64,000 nt of DNA from Hyphomicrobiales bacterium. GTDB lineage: Bacteria; Pseudomonadota; Alphaproteobacteria; Rhizobiales; Rhizobiaceae. Of this stretch, positions 18,615 through 28,734 are shown piece by piece (position 1 is the stretch's first letter; every line of letters starts with the position of its first letter). A model generated the notes under the pieces. It was not told the DNA's origin. It ran no database searches and saw only the letters and a list, made by a program, of their open reading frames with translations. A program made the position numbers and the translations under genes. The stretch covers positions 72,190-136,189 of the forward strand of contig UCKM01000005.1 in NCBI GenBank assembly GCA_900473175.1. The letters are read 5' to 3'.

Positions 18615-19058
18615 ATGAAGCAATCGATCTTTATCCTCAATGGCCCGAACCTGAACATGCTTGGAAAGCGTGAACCGGGGATCTATGGCGCAACGACATT
18701 GAGCGACATCGAAGCTTTATGCCGCGCGGAGGCCGACGCACTCGGCTGCGAGATCGTATTTCGCCAGTCCAATCATGAGGGTGATCTGGTCAGCTGGATT
18801 CAGGAGGCAGGCGAGCAGAAGGCATTGGTACTGATCAATCCCGCCGCCTATACGCATACGTCCATTGCATTGCATGACGCCATCCGCGCGGCCTCCGTCA
18901 CGCTGGTGGAAGTTCATCTCTCAAACATTCACGCGCGCGAGCCATTCCGCCATCACTCCTACATTTCCTCTTTGGCCAAAGGGGTGATATGTGGCTTCGG
19001 GGTCGATGGCTACGTGATGGGCTTGCGCGCCCTCATCAAGCTGGCAGCGTCGAAATAG
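18615..19058 (+). CDS. aroQ: 3-dehydroquinate dehydratase, type II
   Basis: At 147 aa this is the standard length. Motifs are [19 protein letters not shown] (with the catalytic Tyr), [30 protein letters not shown], and [20 protein letters not shown] (with the catalytic His). It converts 3-dehydroquinate to 3-dehydroshikimate in the shikimate pathway. ATG 18615 was chosen because the family begins at this strand. It is followed by accB and accC, a gene order common in alphaproteobacteria. Confidence 0.95.
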   Translation: MKQSIFILNGPNLNMLGKREPGIYGATTLSDIEALCRAEADALGCEIVFRQSNHEGDLVSWIQEAGEQKALVLINPAAYTHTSIALHDAIRAASVTLVEVHLSNIHAREPFRHHSYISSLAKGVICGFGVDGYVMGLRALIKLAASK

Positions 19059-19096
19059 CAGACACTGCCCATCAGAAATAAGGGGCTTGAAAAAGC

Positions 19097-19567
19097 ATGG
19101 CTAGCAGAAACACCGGGATCGACAAGGTCATGATCCGCGATCTCGCGGAAATCCTGAACGAGACTGACCTCACCGATATCGAGATCGAACAGGGCGACCT
19201 TCGCATTCGCGTTTCGCGTCAGGTTACGGTCCAGGCTGCGCCTCAGACGGTTTATGCACAGGCCCCTTCCGCGGCGCCGGCACCCGCCGCGACAGCAGCA
19301 GCTCCCGCCCCTGCAACAGCGAGCGATCCATCGAAGAATGCCATTCCCTCACCGATGGTCGGTACAGTCTACCTCGCCCCTGCGCCGGGCGCCCGCGATT
19401 TCATTCAGGTCGGATCGCAGGTCAAGGAAGGCCAGACGCTCCTGATTATCGAAGCGATGAAGACCATGAACCAGATCCCCTCGCCGCGTGCGGGCACGGT
19501 CACCGCGATTCTCGTATCCGACAGCCAGCCCGTCGAATATGGCGAGCTGCTGGTTGTGATCGAATAA
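19097..19567 (+). CDS. accB: Biotin carboxyl carrier protein of acetyl-CoA carboxylase
   Basis: This 156-residue protein has an N-terminal helical region, a flexible Ala/Pro linker (about residues 55-80) and a C-terminal biotinyl domain. The biotinylation site is Lys in EAMKTMNQI. It carries carboxybiotin between AccC and the carboxyltransferase for malonyl-CoA synthesis. It is co-directional with accC, 31 bp away, and these are very likely one operon. Confidence 0.95.
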   Translation: MASRNTGIDKVMIRDLAEILNETDLTDIEIEQGDLRIRVSRQVTVQAAPQTVYAQAPSAAPAPAATAAAPAPATASDPSKNAIPSPMVGTVYLAPAPGARDFIQVGSQVKEGQTLLIIEAMKTMNQIPSPRAGTVTAILVSDSQPVEYGELLVVIE

Positions 19568-19595
19568 GACCGGAACCCGTGAGCAGATCGAGAGC

Positions 19596-20957
19596 GTGAT
19601 GTTTCAGAAAATTCTCATAGCCAACCGCGGCGAAATCGCCCTGCGCGTTCTGCGCGCCTGCAAGGAGCTCGGCATCCAGACGGTAGCCGTCCATTCGACC
19701 GCTGACGCTGATGCCATGCATGTTCGCCTCGCCGATGAAAGCGTCTGCATCGGGCCACCCCCCTCGCGCGAAAGCTATCTGAACATTCACCAGATTGTTG
19801 CTGCCTGCGAGATTACCGGCGCCGACGCCATTCATCCGGGTTATGGCTTCCTTTCCGAGAACGCCAAGTTCGCCGAAATCCTTGAAGCGCACAACATCAC
19901 CTTCATCGGCCCCACCGCCGCGCATATCCGCGTCATGGGTGACAAGATCGAAGCCAAGCGCACCGCCAAGCGGCTCGGCATTCCCGTCGTTCCGGGTTCC
20001 GATGGCGGCGTCACCGACGACCGCGAAGCCGCCCGCATTTGCGCCGAGATCGGCTATCCCGTGATCGTCAAGGCCTCGGCCGGCGGCGGCGGCCGCGGCA
20101 TGAAAGTAGCGATGAACGAAGACGAGCTCTCCGTGGCGCTGTCGACGGCCCGTACCGAAGCTGGCGCGGCATTCGGCGACGATGCCGTCTATATTGAGAA
20201 ATACCTGCAGAAGCCCCGTCATATCGAAGTTCAGGTCATGGGCGACGGCAACGGCAAGGCGGTCCACCTTGGTGAACGCGATTGCTCCTTGCAGCGCCGT
20301 CACCAGAAGGTTTGGGAAGAGGCCAACTCGCCTGCCCTCAATTCGGACGAGCGCGAACGGATCGGCATGATCTGCGCCAATGCCATGGCTGACATGGGCT
20401 ATCGCGGCGCCGGCACCATCGAGTTTCTCTACGAGAATGGCGAATTCTATTTCATTGAAATGAACACCCGCCTTCAGGTGGAGCATCCGGTGACTGAAGC
20501 CATCACTGGCATCGACCTCGTGCATGAGCAGATCCGGGTTGCCTCGGGCGGCGGCTTGTCGGTCACCCAGCAAGACATCCGCTTCTCGGGCCATGCCATA
20601 GAATGCCGCATCAACGCAGAAGACCCGCGCACGTTCACGCCCTCGCCCGGCAAGATCACCCACTATCACACACCGGGCGGCCTTGGCATTCGCGTCGATT
20701 CCGGCGTCTATACCGGCTACAAGATCCCGCCCTATTATGACAGCCTGATCGGCAAACTGATCGTTCATGGCCGTAACCGCGTCGAATGCATGATGCGTCT
20801 TCGCCGGGCGCTCGATGAATTTGTCGTCGACGGCATCAAGACCACATTGCCGCTCTTCCAGGATTTGATTAACAATCCTGATATCGCCAATGGCGACTAT
20901 GATATTCATTGGCTTGAGAAGTATCTGGCCGGCGACACTGTAGAAGAAGAGGCATGA
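19596..20957 (+). CDS. accC: Biotin carboxylase subunit of acetyl-CoA carboxylase
   Basis: The 453-residue ATP-grasp enzyme starts [20 protein letters not shown]. It has the glycine-rich ATP loop [14 protein letters not shown], the [15 protein letters not shown] motif and [16 protein letters not shown] with the catalytic Glu and Arg. It carboxylates the biotin on AccB using bicarbonate and ATP. GTG 19596 and ATG 19599 are adjacent possible starts. Its stop overlaps the aat start by 4 bp (ATGA), implying coupling. Confidence 0.97.
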   Translation: MMFQKILIANRGEIALRVLRACKELGIQTVAVHSTADADAMHVRLADESVCIGPPPSRESYLNIHQIVAACEITGADAIHPGYGFLSENAKFAEILEAHNITFIGPTAAHIRVMGDKIEAKRTAKRLGIPVVPGSDGGVTDDREAARICAEIGYPVIVKASAGGGGRGMKVAMNEDELSVALSTARTEAGAAFGDDAVYIEKYLQKPRHIEVQVMGDGNGKAVHLGERDCSLQRRHQKVWEEANSPALNSDERERIGMICANAMADMGYRGAGTIEFLYENGEFYFIEMNTRLQVEHPVTEAITGIDLVHEQIRVASGGGLSVTQQDIRFSGHAIECRINAEDPRTFTPSPGKITHYHTPGGLGIRVDSGVYTGYKIPPYYDSLIGKLIVHGRNRVECMMRLRRALDEFVVDGIKTTLPLFQDLINNPDIANGDYDIHWLEKYLAGDTVEEEA

Positions 20958-21568
20958 CGGGCAAGGACCCGGCAAAAGCATTCAAAATAGACCCCGAGTT
21001 GTTGTTGCGCGCCTACGCAACCGGGGTTTTTCCCATGGCCGAAGAGGCCAACAATCCGGAAATCTTCTGGGTTCGTCCGGAAAAGCGCGGCATCATCCCG
21101 TTCGAGAATTTCCACGTGTCGCGCAGCCTGCGCAAGACAGTCCGTCATCGCCATTTCGCAATTCGCTATGATACGGATTTTACCGGCGTCATCGACGGCT
21201 GCGCCAGCGGCACCGGCGAGCGTTCTCGCACGTGGATCAATGCCCCTATTCGCGAGGCCTATGGCAAGCTGTTTGACCTGGGATACTGCCACACCGTCGA
21301 GGCATGGCGCGAAGGGCGTCTCGTCGGCGGCCTATACGGCATCGCGCTTGGCTCCGCCTTCTTCGGCGAAAGCATGTTCTCGAGGGAAAGGGACGCATCG
21401 AAAGTATGCCTCGTGCACCTCGTCGGCCATCTGATCGAAAAGGGATTTACCCTGCTCGATACGCAATTCACGACCAATCACCTGGAATCATTCGGTGCCG
21501 TTGAGGTCCCGCGCCGGCAATACCAGAAGATGCTGGAAAACGCCCTCGTTCAGCCGGCCGAGTTCTAG
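20954..21568 (+). CDS. aat: Leucyl/phenylalanyl-tRNA--protein transferase
   Basis: The 204-residue Aat has the family core [16 protein letters not shown], the [14 protein letters not shown] segment, and [20 protein letters not shown]. It adds Leu or Phe to proteins with N-terminal Lys or Arg, marking them for ClpAP through the N-end rule. Translation is probably coupled to accC through the 4-bp overlap. Confidence 0.95.
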   Translation: MTGKDPAKAFKIDPELLLRAYATGVFPMAEEANNPEIFWVRPEKRGIIPFENFHVSRSLRKTVRHRHFAIRYDTDFTGVIDGCASGTGERSRTWINAPIREAYGKLFDLGYCHTVEAWREGRLVGGLYGIALGSAFFGESMFSRERDASKVCLVHLVGHLIEKGFTLLDTQFTTNHLESFGAVEVPRRQYQKMLENALVQPAEF

Positions 21569-21714
21569 CGACATCACACCTCCACACAGATGTTCTATCG
21601 TGGTCCAAGTGGCGGCGGCCGCTGCATCATTTGAAAAAATTTAGCAGCAATGTCGTATGTGCTCAGGCTCATTCGTCATTGAAGTGGGAACAAACCGAGA
21701 CAAGGAGAATTGTT

Positions 21715-22128
21715 GTGAAGATCAATGCCTATCTGAACTTTGACGGAACATGCGAACAAGCTTTCAATTTCTACGCGGGCGTGCTTGGCGGCAAGATCGA
21801 AGCCATGATCCGTTACGACGAGATGCCCGAAGGTGGTGACTGGCCGAAGGAATCGGCCAAGAATATCATGCACACGATGATGCGGATCGGCGATAATGTG
21901 CTGATGGGATCGGATGCGCCCCAACCCTATTTCAAGAAGGCACAGGGCATGACGGTGGCGATCAACGTTGACACGCCCGAGGAAGCAGAACGCATTTTTG
22001 CGGCGCTGTCGAACGACGCAGAAAGCGTGATGATGCCGCTTGGCGAAACGTCCTGGGCCCAGCGGTTTTCGATGTTTACCGACAAGTACGGTACGCCCTG
22101 GATCGTCAACTGCCCGAAGCCAATGTAG
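21715..22128 (+). CDS. VOC-superfamily (PhnB-like) glyoxalase-fold protein
   Basis: This 137-residue protein has the PhnB/3-demethylubiquinone methyltransferase-like VOC pattern: INAYLNFDGTCEQAFNFYAG, LMGSDAPQ, and FSMFTDKYGTPWIVNC. Substrate and enzyme activity cannot be told from sequence. The GTG start at 21715 was preferred because AAGGAG lies about eight bases upstream and family similarity begins there; the preceding in-frame codons look non-coding. Confidence 0.8.
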   Translation: MKINAYLNFDGTCEQAFNFYAGVLGGKIEAMIRYDEMPEGGDWPKESAKNIMHTMMRIGDNVLMGSDAPQPYFKKAQGMTVAINVDTPEEAERIFAALSNDAESVMMPLGETSWAQRFSMFTDKYGTPWIVNCPKPM

Positions 22129-22177
22129 CTAACGTAGGAGACCGGCTGACACACCGCCCGGCGTCGTGTCGGCCGGT

Positions 22178-22627
22178 TTAGCCCTTGTCGGGTGCCGGAA
22201 CATCCGATTTCTGCTTGCAGCTCTTCAACCAGACGTCATAGACCGGATGCTCGACAGCATTGAGGCCCGGACTATCGGCAAACATCCAGCCGGCAAAGAT
22301 GCGGCGGATTTTGCGGTCGAGCGTGATCTCATCGACTTCGACAAAAGTATCGGTCTTTGGTGCTTCAGTATCCGGACGTGTGTAGCAGACACGCGGCGTC
22401 AACTGCAGAGCGCCAAATTGCACGGTCTCGCCAATATAAACATCGAAGGTGGTGATCCGGCCGGTGATCTTGTCGAGGCCGGAGAAGACGGCAATCGGAT
22501 TGGTAATCTTCTCGTCGGCATGTGCTGGCGCTGCCGCAATAGCCGAAACTGCATTTGCGGCGATCAACGCAGCAACGACACCGCGATATCTGGTACGAAA
22601 GAGAAAAGACAGGGTCGAACGGATCAT
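22178..22627 (-). CDS. DUF2155 domain-containing exported protein
   Basis: The 149-residue protein has a signal peptide (ending APAHA) and the DUF2155 core: NPIAVFSGLDKITGRITTFD, LQLTPRVCYTRPDTEAP, RIFAGWMFADSPGLNAVEHP and YDVWLKSC. Two conserved Cys may form a disulfide. The function is unknown; the family is conserved in alphaproteobacteria, usually near NDUFA12-like and acc genes as here. Confidence 0.88.
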   Translation of the reverse strand: MIRSTLSFLFRTRYRGVVAALIAANAVSAIAAAPAHADEKITNPIAVFSGLDKITGRITTFDVYIGETVQFGALQLTPRVCYTRPDTEAPKTDTFVEVDEITLDRKIRRIFAGWMFADSPGLNAVEHPVYDVWLKSCKQKSDVPAPDKG

Positions 22628-22709
22628 TTCACTTCCGGGTTCAGCGGGTGTCGGGAGACTTTGATTCCAGCCAGTCGATAATGATCAATTGTGGCAGAAG
22701 AAGATCCGA

Positions 22710-23108
22710 TCAGGAGCCGGGTGTCCAGGCATCGTAATCGCCCGTCACCGTGGGGCGATTGTCGCCATGGGCGATGGAGCCTTGCGGGCGATAGGCGGCA
22801 GGTGAGCCGGTCAGATTTGGCTGGTGATTCTTTTCCCAGGGATGCGGCTTGTAATCTTCCTTGGAAGGAGGCGTCTCGACGCGGTGGTGCATCCAGCCGT
22901 GCCAGCCAGCAGGAATGGCCGATGCTTCCGCATAGCCATTGTAGATCACCCAGCGACGCTTGCGGCCTTCGGAATCAAACGTGCCTTCGTAATAAACATT
23001 GCCGAACTGATCTTCACCGACCTTCGTACCCTTGCGCCAGGTAAAGAAGCGGGTTCCGAGCGTCTGTCCGTTCCACCAGGTGAAAAACTGAGTAATGAAA
23101 GTCTTCAT
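22710..23108 (-). CDS. NADH:ubiquinone oxidoreductase subunit NDUFA12 family
   Basis: The 132-residue protein carries the NDUFA12/B17.2 signature: GTKVGEDQFGNVYYEG, RRWVIYNGYAEASAIPAGWHGWMHH and PHPWEKNHQPNLTG. It is an accessory subunit of alphaproteobacterial complex I, at the cytoplasmic side of the inner membrane. It is separated from the DUF2155 gene by 82 bp and transcribed in the same direction. Confidence 0.93.
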   Translation of the reverse strand: MKTFITQFFTWWNGQTLGTRFFTWRKGTKVGEDQFGNVYYEGTFDSEGRKRRWVIYNGYAEASAIPAGWHGWMHHRVETPPSKEDYKPHPWEKNHQPNLTGSPAAYRPQGSIAHGDNRPTVTGDYDAWTPGS

Positions 23109-23192
23109 TGCAATCCTCGAACGATGTCGTTCCGCCCATAGCGCTATGGCAACTCAACGGTTTATGGCCGTATCACTACGCGATAGCAAGGG

Positions 23193-23681
23193 TCAAGTTG
23201 ACGCGTGAGCAGGTTCCAATCGCATTTTGAAACCGGCATGAGACTTCTCAAAACCGAGCCGCTCGTAAAAGCGGTGCGCATCGGGGCGCTTGGCATTGGA
23301 CGTTAATTGGACAAGCGCAATGTTCCGCTCGCGGGCAATATCAAGACAATGATTGATCAATCGCGCGCCAATCCCTTTGCTTCGCATATCCGCCCGGGTC
23401 TGCACCGCCTCGATTGCCATCCGCCGCGTGCCGCGTCCGGTCAGCGAGGTGATAAAGGTCACCTGCGCCGTTGCAACGACGTCTCCGCCGAGAACCCCGA
23501 CGAAGAGCAGGTCGTTTGGGCTTGCTTCAATAGCCGCAAAAGCGCGCTGGTAGTCAGGCAATGCCACGGGATCAGTCGTATCACCATGGCCGCCAATGGC
23601 ATCGTCGGCGAAAAGACCAATCAATGCCGGCAGGTCGCCGATGGTGGCTTGCCGAAACGACAATTCACTCTCATTGCTCAC
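23193..23681 (-). CDS. GNAT family N-acetyltransferase
   Basis: The 162-residue GNAT domain has the acetyl-CoA pyrophosphate loop TRADMRSKGIGARLINHCLD (Q/RxxGxG/A type) and the C-terminal motif RFYERLGFEKSHAGFKM. The substrate is unknown. It begins with GTG overlapping the stop of the upstream GNAT gene by 4 bp, so the two are translationally coupled. Confidence 0.88.
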   Translation of the reverse strand: MSNESELSFRQATIGDLPALIGLFADDAIGGHGDTTDPVALPDYQRAFAAIEASPNDLLFVGVLGGDVVATAQVTFITSLTGRGTRRMAIEAVQTRADMRSKGIGARLINHCLDIARERNIALVQLTSNAKRPDAHRFYERLGFEKSHAGFKMRLEPAHAST

Positions 23682-24187
23682 GGCGCAAGCTCATACCCTG
23701 TCAGTGATTTCTCCAGCACCAGAACCGAGATGCCCGAATTTGGCTCGCCCCAATTGTCGATACGGCCATTGGTCCGTTCAAAACCCCTGCTTTCATAAAA
23801 CCGGATAGCTTTTTGATTCGCCTCAATAACTTCAAGTTGCAAGGCAAAGACGCCGGGGAAGGCACTTTCGACCTCCGCCAGTAAGAGCGATCCGATGCCC
23901 TGCTTCTGACGTTCTGGGTGGACGTAAAGCTGGTTGAGGATCGACAACTTGTGATCCTTCTGGGACGCATAGGCCATGCCGAGAATATCAGCGCCATCAT
24001 CGGCGATGATGAATTCGGAATATGGCTTGGCCAACTGCTTCTTCAATGCGTCAAGCGAGTGATAGCGATCCGTGATCGCATTGACCTTTTCGACACCATA
24101 AACGTCATCATAAGTGGCGTGCCAGGTTTCGATGAGTATGTCGCGCACAGCGTCGAGATCGTCTTTCGTTGCGCTACGGACCCACAT
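23678..24187 (-). CDS. GNAT family N-acetyltransferase
   Basis: The 169-residue GNAT protein has the acetyl-CoA loop HPERQKQGIGSLLLAEVE and the motif NQKAIRFYESRGFERTNGR. It is a different protein from its downstream neighbour rather than a recent tandem copy. Its ATG shares a base with the gatB stop (TAATG on the minus strand), so gatB and the two acetyltransferase genes form one apparent operon. The substrate is unknown. Confidence 0.88.
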   Translation of the reverse strand: MWVRSATKDDLDAVRDILIETWHATYDDVYGVEKVNAITDRYHSLDALKKQLAKPYSEFIIADDGADILGMAYASQKDHKLSILNQLYVHPERQKQGIGSLLLAEVESAFPGVFALQLEVIEANQKAIRFYESRGFERTNGRIDNWGEPNSGISVLVLEKSLTGYELAP

Positions 24188-25689
24188 TATTCGACAATCC
24201 CGAGTTTCGCCTTGACGAGATCGCTCACGGCCTGGGGATTGGCCTTGCCGCCCGTCGACTTCATCACCTGACCGACGAACCAGCCGGCAAGGCTCGGCTT
24301 TGCCTTGGCTTGCTCGACCTTGTCCGGATTGGCCGCGATTACCTCATCGACGGCCTTTTCGATGGCGCCGGTATCGGTCACCTGTTTCATGCCACGGCTT
24401 TCCACCAGTTCGCGCGGGTCACCGCCCTCGTTCCAGACGATTTCAAAGAGGTCCTTGGCAATCTTGCCGGAGATCGTGCCTTCCTTGATCAGATCGATCA
24501 CAGCGCCGAGCTGCTCCGGCGAGACTGGGGAATCCTCGATGCCTTTGCCAGCCTTGTTCAAGGCACCGAGCAGGTCATTGATCACCCAATTGGCCGAAAG
24601 CTTGCCATCGCGCCCCTTGGCGACAGCCTCGTAATAATCGGCGATGGCTTTTTCGGTGACGAGGATCGATGCATCGTAGACTGAAAGGCCCTGCTGCGTA
24701 ACAAGACGCAGTTTCTTGTCATCCGGAAGTTCTGGCAGATCGGCCTTCAACTCATCGACATAGGTCTGCTCGAATTCGAGCGGGAGAAGGTCGGGATCGG
24801 GGAAATAGCGATAGTCATGCGCCTCTTCCTTGGAGCGCATGGAACGGGTCTCACCCTTTACCGGATCGAACAGCCGTGTCTCCTGGTCGATCGAACCGCC
24901 ATCCTCGAGGATGGCAATCTGGCGGCGCGCCTCATATTCGATGGCCTGCCCGACGAAGCGGATCGAGTTCACATTCTTGATTTCGCAGCGCGTGCCGAAT
25001 TCGCCGCCCGGCTTGCGCACCGAGACATTGACGTCGGCGCGCATGGAGCCTTCGTCCATATTGCCATCGCAGGTGCCGAGGTAACGCACGATCGTCCGGA
25101 GCTTCGTGAGATAGGCTTTCGCCTCGTCGGACGAGCGCAGGTCCGGCTTGGAAACAATCTCCATCAGCGCCACGCCGGAACGGTTGAGATCGACATAGGA
25201 CATCGTCGGATTCTGGTCGTGCAGTGATTTGCCGGCGTCCTGCTCGAGATGCAGCCGCTCGATGCCGATCTCGATATCCTCGAACTCGCCCTTCTTGTCA
25301 GGCCCGACCGAGATGATCATCTTGCCTTCGCCAACGATCGGCTGCTTGAACTGGGAAATCTGATAGCCCTGCGGCAGGTCCGGATAGAAATAGTTCTTGC
25401 GATCAAAGACGGACTTCAGGTTGATCTGCGCCTTGAGGCCGAGACCCGTGCGGATCGCCTGACGCACGCACCATTCATTGATAACCGGCAGCATGCCTGG
25501 CATGGCCGCATCGACCAGCGATACGTTTTCATTCGGCTCGGCGCCAAATTGCGTCGATGCGCCGGAGAACAGTTTGGAATTCGACGTCACCTGCGCATGG
25601 ACTTCCATGCCGACGACGATTTCCCAATCGCCTGTGGCACCGGAGATGAAACGCTTGGGTTCGGGCGTGCGGGTATCAACGAGAGTCAT
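24187..25689 (-). CDS. gatB: Asp-tRNA(Asn)/Glu-tRNA(Gln) amidotransferase subunit B
   Basis: The 500-residue GatB has the N-terminal catalytic kinase-like domain ([55 protein letters not shown]) and a C-terminal YqeY-like tRNA-binding tail (residues about 350-500). With GatA and GatC it turns mischarged Glu-tRNA(Gln) and Asp-tRNA(Asn) into the correct amide forms. gatA and gatC are not in this window. Confidence 0.97.
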   Translation of the reverse strand: MTLVDTRTPEPKRFISGATGDWEIVVGMEVHAQVTSNSKLFSGASTQFGAEPNENVSLVDAAMPGMLPVINEWCVRQAIRTGLGLKAQINLKSVFDRKNYFYPDLPQGYQISQFKQPIVGEGKMIISVGPDKKGEFEDIEIGIERLHLEQDAGKSLHDQNPTMSYVDLNRSGVALMEIVSKPDLRSSDEAKAYLTKLRTIVRYLGTCDGNMDEGSMRADVNVSVRKPGGEFGTRCEIKNVNSIRFVGQAIEYEARRQIAILEDGGSIDQETRLFDPVKGETRSMRSKEEAHDYRYFPDPDLLPLEFEQTYVDELKADLPELPDDKKLRLVTQQGLSVYDASILVTEKAIADYYEAVAKGRDGKLSANWVINDLLGALNKAGKGIEDSPVSPEQLGAVIDLIKEGTISGKIAKDLFEIVWNEGGDPRELVESRGMKQVTDTGAIEKAVDEVIAANPDKVEQAKAKPSLAGWFVGQVMKSTGGKANPQAVSDLVKAKLGIVE

Positions 25690-25909
25690 GCTGGCCTGTC
25701 ATTCCTGGCTTGTTCGATCGTTCTATTGGCTAGTGCAATCCGTCCGGTCAGGCAAGTCTTTCTCAATCGGGGAACGGCCGAAAAAGCTGGCAACGGGCCC
25801 GGATGACACATGCATCATCCGATTGACTTGGCGCATTAGCCGCTTCGTGGCAATTTATGCGCTACCGCTTGGGGTGATCGGCGAAAAGATCGGTGAGATC
25901 GGCATCCGC

Positions 25910-27661
25910 ATGACAGACGAACATGTGAAACGGCGTCTTGCTGCAATCCTGGTGGCGGATGTCGTCGGCTATACAATGTTGATGGAACATGACGAGGCCG
26001 GCACGCTGTCGCGCCTGAAGGTCCGAAGGCGCGACGTTCTGGAGCCGCTCCTGCAGAAATATGACGGCCGGCTCGTCAAGATTCTGGGCGACGGCATCAT
26101 GGCGGAGTTTGCAAGCGCCGCCGCCGCCGTTCGCTGCGCCATCGACCTGCAGCGCGACATGGCTACCGCCAATGAGGGACTGCCCGAGATGCGGCAATAT
26201 GTGCTGCGCATCGGCATCAGCCTCGGCGACGTCATCGTTGAGGGCAAGGATCTCTATGGTCACGGAGTCAATCTCGCGGCCCGGCTCGAGAGCCACGGCA
26301 AGGCAGGCGATATCACGATCTCCTCCAATGTCTATGACCAGGTCACCCGTGAGATAGACGCCGAGTTCGACGATCTGGGACCGGTGGCGATGAAAAACAT
26401 CGCCAAGTCTGTCCATGCCTATCGCGTGCGACCGTTGGGCGCCAAAAACACCGATAGCAATTTGGGCCACCCCGCTCCCGCCCTTTCGCTCCCTGCCCGT
26501 CCTTCAATCGCTGTTTTGCCGTTCAGTAATATCAGCGGCGATGCGGAGAAGGACCTCTTTGCCGATGGCCTCACTGAGGATCTCATTACCGCACTTTCGT
26601 GCAAATCCGGGCTCTTCGTCATCGCCCGGCATTCGACCTTCGCCTACAAGGGAAAGTCCATCGACGTGAACCAGATCGCCAGGGACCTTGGCGTGCGCTA
26701 CCTGCTTGAGGGCAATGCGCGCCGTTCAGCGGAAAGGGTGCGCATCAATGTCCAGCTGATCGATACGCTCGGCGGCGGCTATATCTGGGCCGAACGCTTT
26801 GACCGCAATCTGGAGGATATATTCGCGGTGCAGGACGAAGTCGTCGCCAAGATCGTCGAAGCGCTGGCCGGCCACCTGATCGCGCAGCCGACGCGCAGCC
26901 GCCCGACGAGCATGGAAGCCTACGACCTTTGCGTGCGCGCCAGAACCCTCACATCCCTGTTCGCCGGGTCGCCCGAGGCAGTGCATGAGGCGATCGTCCT
27001 TCTTGAAGAGGCGGTTGCGATTGATCCCGACTATGCCGAAGCCTTCGGATGGTTGGCTTTCAATTTGTGGTCATCCTGGTCGAATGCCATCGACCCGATG
27101 GGCAAGAACCGTCTCCGTTCGCTGGAAGCCGCGCAAACGGCCGTGCGGCTGGACCCCAACGATGCGGCAAACCACTGGATACTGGGTTATGTCCTTGCCT
27201 ATGAGCACGCATGGCCGCAGTCCGACGCTGAATTCAGCGCCGCGTTCAAGCTCGATCCGAATATGGCCGATGCCATGGTGCTTTTCGCGGAACTGACAGC
27301 TTTCGCCGGCCGGCCGCATGAATCGCTCGCACTGATCGATAAGGCCTTCCGGCTCAATCCCCATCCCGCCGCATGGTACTATTGGGAGCTGGGGCTCGCG
27401 AACTATGCAGCACAGCAGTATGAGCCGGCCATTGCCGCGCTGCGAACCGAAGCGACGTATCGCACCGGGTCGCGGCGAATTCTGGCGGCAAGCCTCGCGC
27501 AGATCGGACGCCTCGACGAAGCCCGTCAGGAAGCCACGCTTTTCATGACAAACAATCCGAACTTTTCCATCAGCGCGTGGGCATCGTTCCAGCCGGCGCG
27601 CGACGCAGCTACCCTGCAGCATTTGGCGGATGGGTACCGCAAGGCCGGTCTGCCGGATTAA
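25910..27661 (+). CDS. Class III adenylate cyclase with TolB-like domain and TPR repeats
   Basis: This 583-residue protein starts MTDEHVKRRLAAILVADVVGYTML, the standard opening of rhizobial class III cyclases. The metal-binding Asp lies in ADVVG and a second in LGDGIMAEF; the RIGISLGDVIVEG segment and HGVNLAARLES follow. Residues about 195-300 are TolB-like (IAVLPFSNISGDAEKDLFAD, YLLEGNARRSAERVRINVQL). The rest is TPR repeats (ALIDKAFRLNPHPAAWYYWE). It should make cAMP in response to an unknown cue. ATG 25910 was preferred over starts further upstream, which would run into the gatB promoter region. Confidence 0.88.
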   Translation: MTDEHVKRRLAAILVADVVGYTMLMEHDEAGTLSRLKVRRRDVLEPLLQKYDGRLVKILGDGIMAEFASAAAAVRCAIDLQRDMATANEGLPEMRQYVLRIGISLGDVIVEGKDLYGHGVNLAARLESHGKAGDITISSNVYDQVTREIDAEFDDLGPVAMKNIAKSVHAYRVRPLGAKNTDSNLGHPAPALSLPARPSIAVLPFSNISGDAEKDLFADGLTEDLITALSCKSGLFVIARHSTFAYKGKSIDVNQIARDLGVRYLLEGNARRSAERVRINVQLIDTLGGGYIWAERFDRNLEDIFAVQDEVVAKIVEALAGHLIAQPTRSRPTSMEAYDLCVRARTLTSLFAGSPEAVHEAIVLLEEAVAIDPDYAEAFGWLAFNLWSSWSNAIDPMGKNRLRSLEAAQTAVRLDPNDAANHWILGYVLAYEHAWPQSDAEFSAAFKLDPNMADAMVLFAELTAFAGRPHESLALIDKAFRLNPHPAAWYYWELGLANYAAQQYEPAIAALRTEATYRTGSRRILAASLAQIGRLDEARQEATLFMTNNPNFSISAWASFQPARDAATLQHLADGYRKAGLPD

Positions 27662-28095
27662 TCTTGCATGAAGGTCGTATCCTCGCGCTCAAGGTACCCG
27701 TCCGGCACCGGCTGCGCCGCGTAGTCGAGCGTCAGTTCCTCCCCAGCCCCAATGGCACGCACGGCGCGAATCGTGCGGTAGTCCGTCCCGATTTCGAGAT
27801 TGGGATCGGGACTGTGGTTGATGAAACCATAGCTGGTGCGCAAGGGGCGGACCAATAGCATTTTGCCCGGCAGGGCGTTCCATTCCATTTCAGTCAAAAG
27901 CACGGGATAGCGTGTGGCCTCCACCACTTGCCCATCAAGCACGCAAAGCACCTCATCCCCGGCCCACGGCCGCCGCGTATACAGCCCCTGCCCCTGCAAC
28001 TGGCTCGGTGCCAGATATGCATCCGGGATCGTTTCGATCATCCGCTCGCCATTGAGGAAGATTTCGGCGCAGCTATCGATCGTCGCCTTGGTCAT
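27658..28095 (-). CDS. SET domain-containing protein, putative lysine methyltransferase
   Basis: The 145-residue single-domain protein has the SET fold signature: LQGQGLYTRRPWAGDEVL for the first strand pair, YGFINHSPDPNLEIG for the cofactor-binding NHS motif, and IGAGEELTLDYAAQ for the GEELxxDY motif with the catalytic Tyr. SET enzymes transfer methyl from SAM to lysine; the bacterial target here is unknown. Its start overlaps the TetR stop by 4 bp, so both are made from one mRNA. Confidence 0.85.
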   Translation of the reverse strand: MTKATIDSCAEIFLNGERMIETIPDAYLAPSQLQGQGLYTRRPWAGDEVLCVLDGQVVEATRYPVLLTEMEWNALPGKMLLVRPLRTSYGFINHSPDPNLEIGTDYRTIRAVRAIGAGEELTLDYAAQPVPDGYLEREDTTFMQD

Positions 28096-28730
28096 GTCTG
28101 ATCCTCCACCATTTCACGCAGCACCAGATGCTTGAAATGTTCGACCAGCGCGTCACCTTCGCTGCGCTCCACCGATATGGCAAGGCGCATTGTCGCTTCG
28201 CCGAGCTGCATGATCAGGAAGCTCGACAGTTCGAGCTTTGCCCTGTCCGCGCCAGGATCGACGCGCGCCCGCGCCTGCGCCAGCACAGCCCCATTGATGC
28301 GGCTATCGGCGAGACTGATGTCGCGCAGCGCCGTGTCGGCCTGCGTGCCTGACCAGATGTCGCGCATCACCGGCTCGGCCAGGAACATCGCATAATACGT
28401 ATCGATCAATTCGCCGAATGCGCGGCGCAGGCCCGGCCTGTCGCGCACCCCCTCCAACCCTTCGGCAATGCACACCTGCCCGGCCATATTGTATCTTTCG
28501 GCAAGCGTACGGATGATCGCGCCCTTGTCGGGAAAATATTGATAGAGCGAACCTATCGAAATCCCGGCCAGTTCCGCCACGTCGCTCATGCGCATGGCAT
28601 CGCTGCCGCTCTTCTCGATCAACGTCGCGGCGCAGCCAAGAATACGCTCGACCCGCTCACGGCTGCGCTTCTGCGTCGGCTCACGCCGTACCGCCACCGC
28701 CTCGCTCGCCACTGCCTCAGGCTTATTCAT
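28092..28730 (-). CDS. TetR/AcrR family transcriptional regulator
   Basis: The 212-residue protein has an N-terminal TetR helix-turn-helix (RERVERILGCAATLIEK; SDVAELAGISIGSLYQYFPD KGAI) and a ligand-binding C-terminal domain with no named relative. ATG 28730 has GAGG seven bases upstream; TTG 28736 is the alternative. It is divergent from the NmrA-like gene and probably represses it and itself through the repeats between them. Confidence 0.9.
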   Translation of the reverse strand: MNKPEAVASEAVAVRREPTQKRSRERVERILGCAATLIEKSGSDAMRMSDVAELAGISIGSLYQYFPDKGAIIRTLAERYNMAGQVCIAEGLEGVRDRPGLRRAFGELIDTYYAMFLAEPVMRDIWSGTQADTALRDISLADSRINGAVLAQARARVDPGADRAKLELSSFLIMQLGEATMRLAISVERSEGDALVEHFKHLVLREMVEDQT

Positions 28731-28734
28731 GAGC

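Noticed and set aside
19500-20981. 493-codon minus-strand open frame opposite accC
   Set aside because: It is antisense to a strongly conserved enzyme and has no family features.
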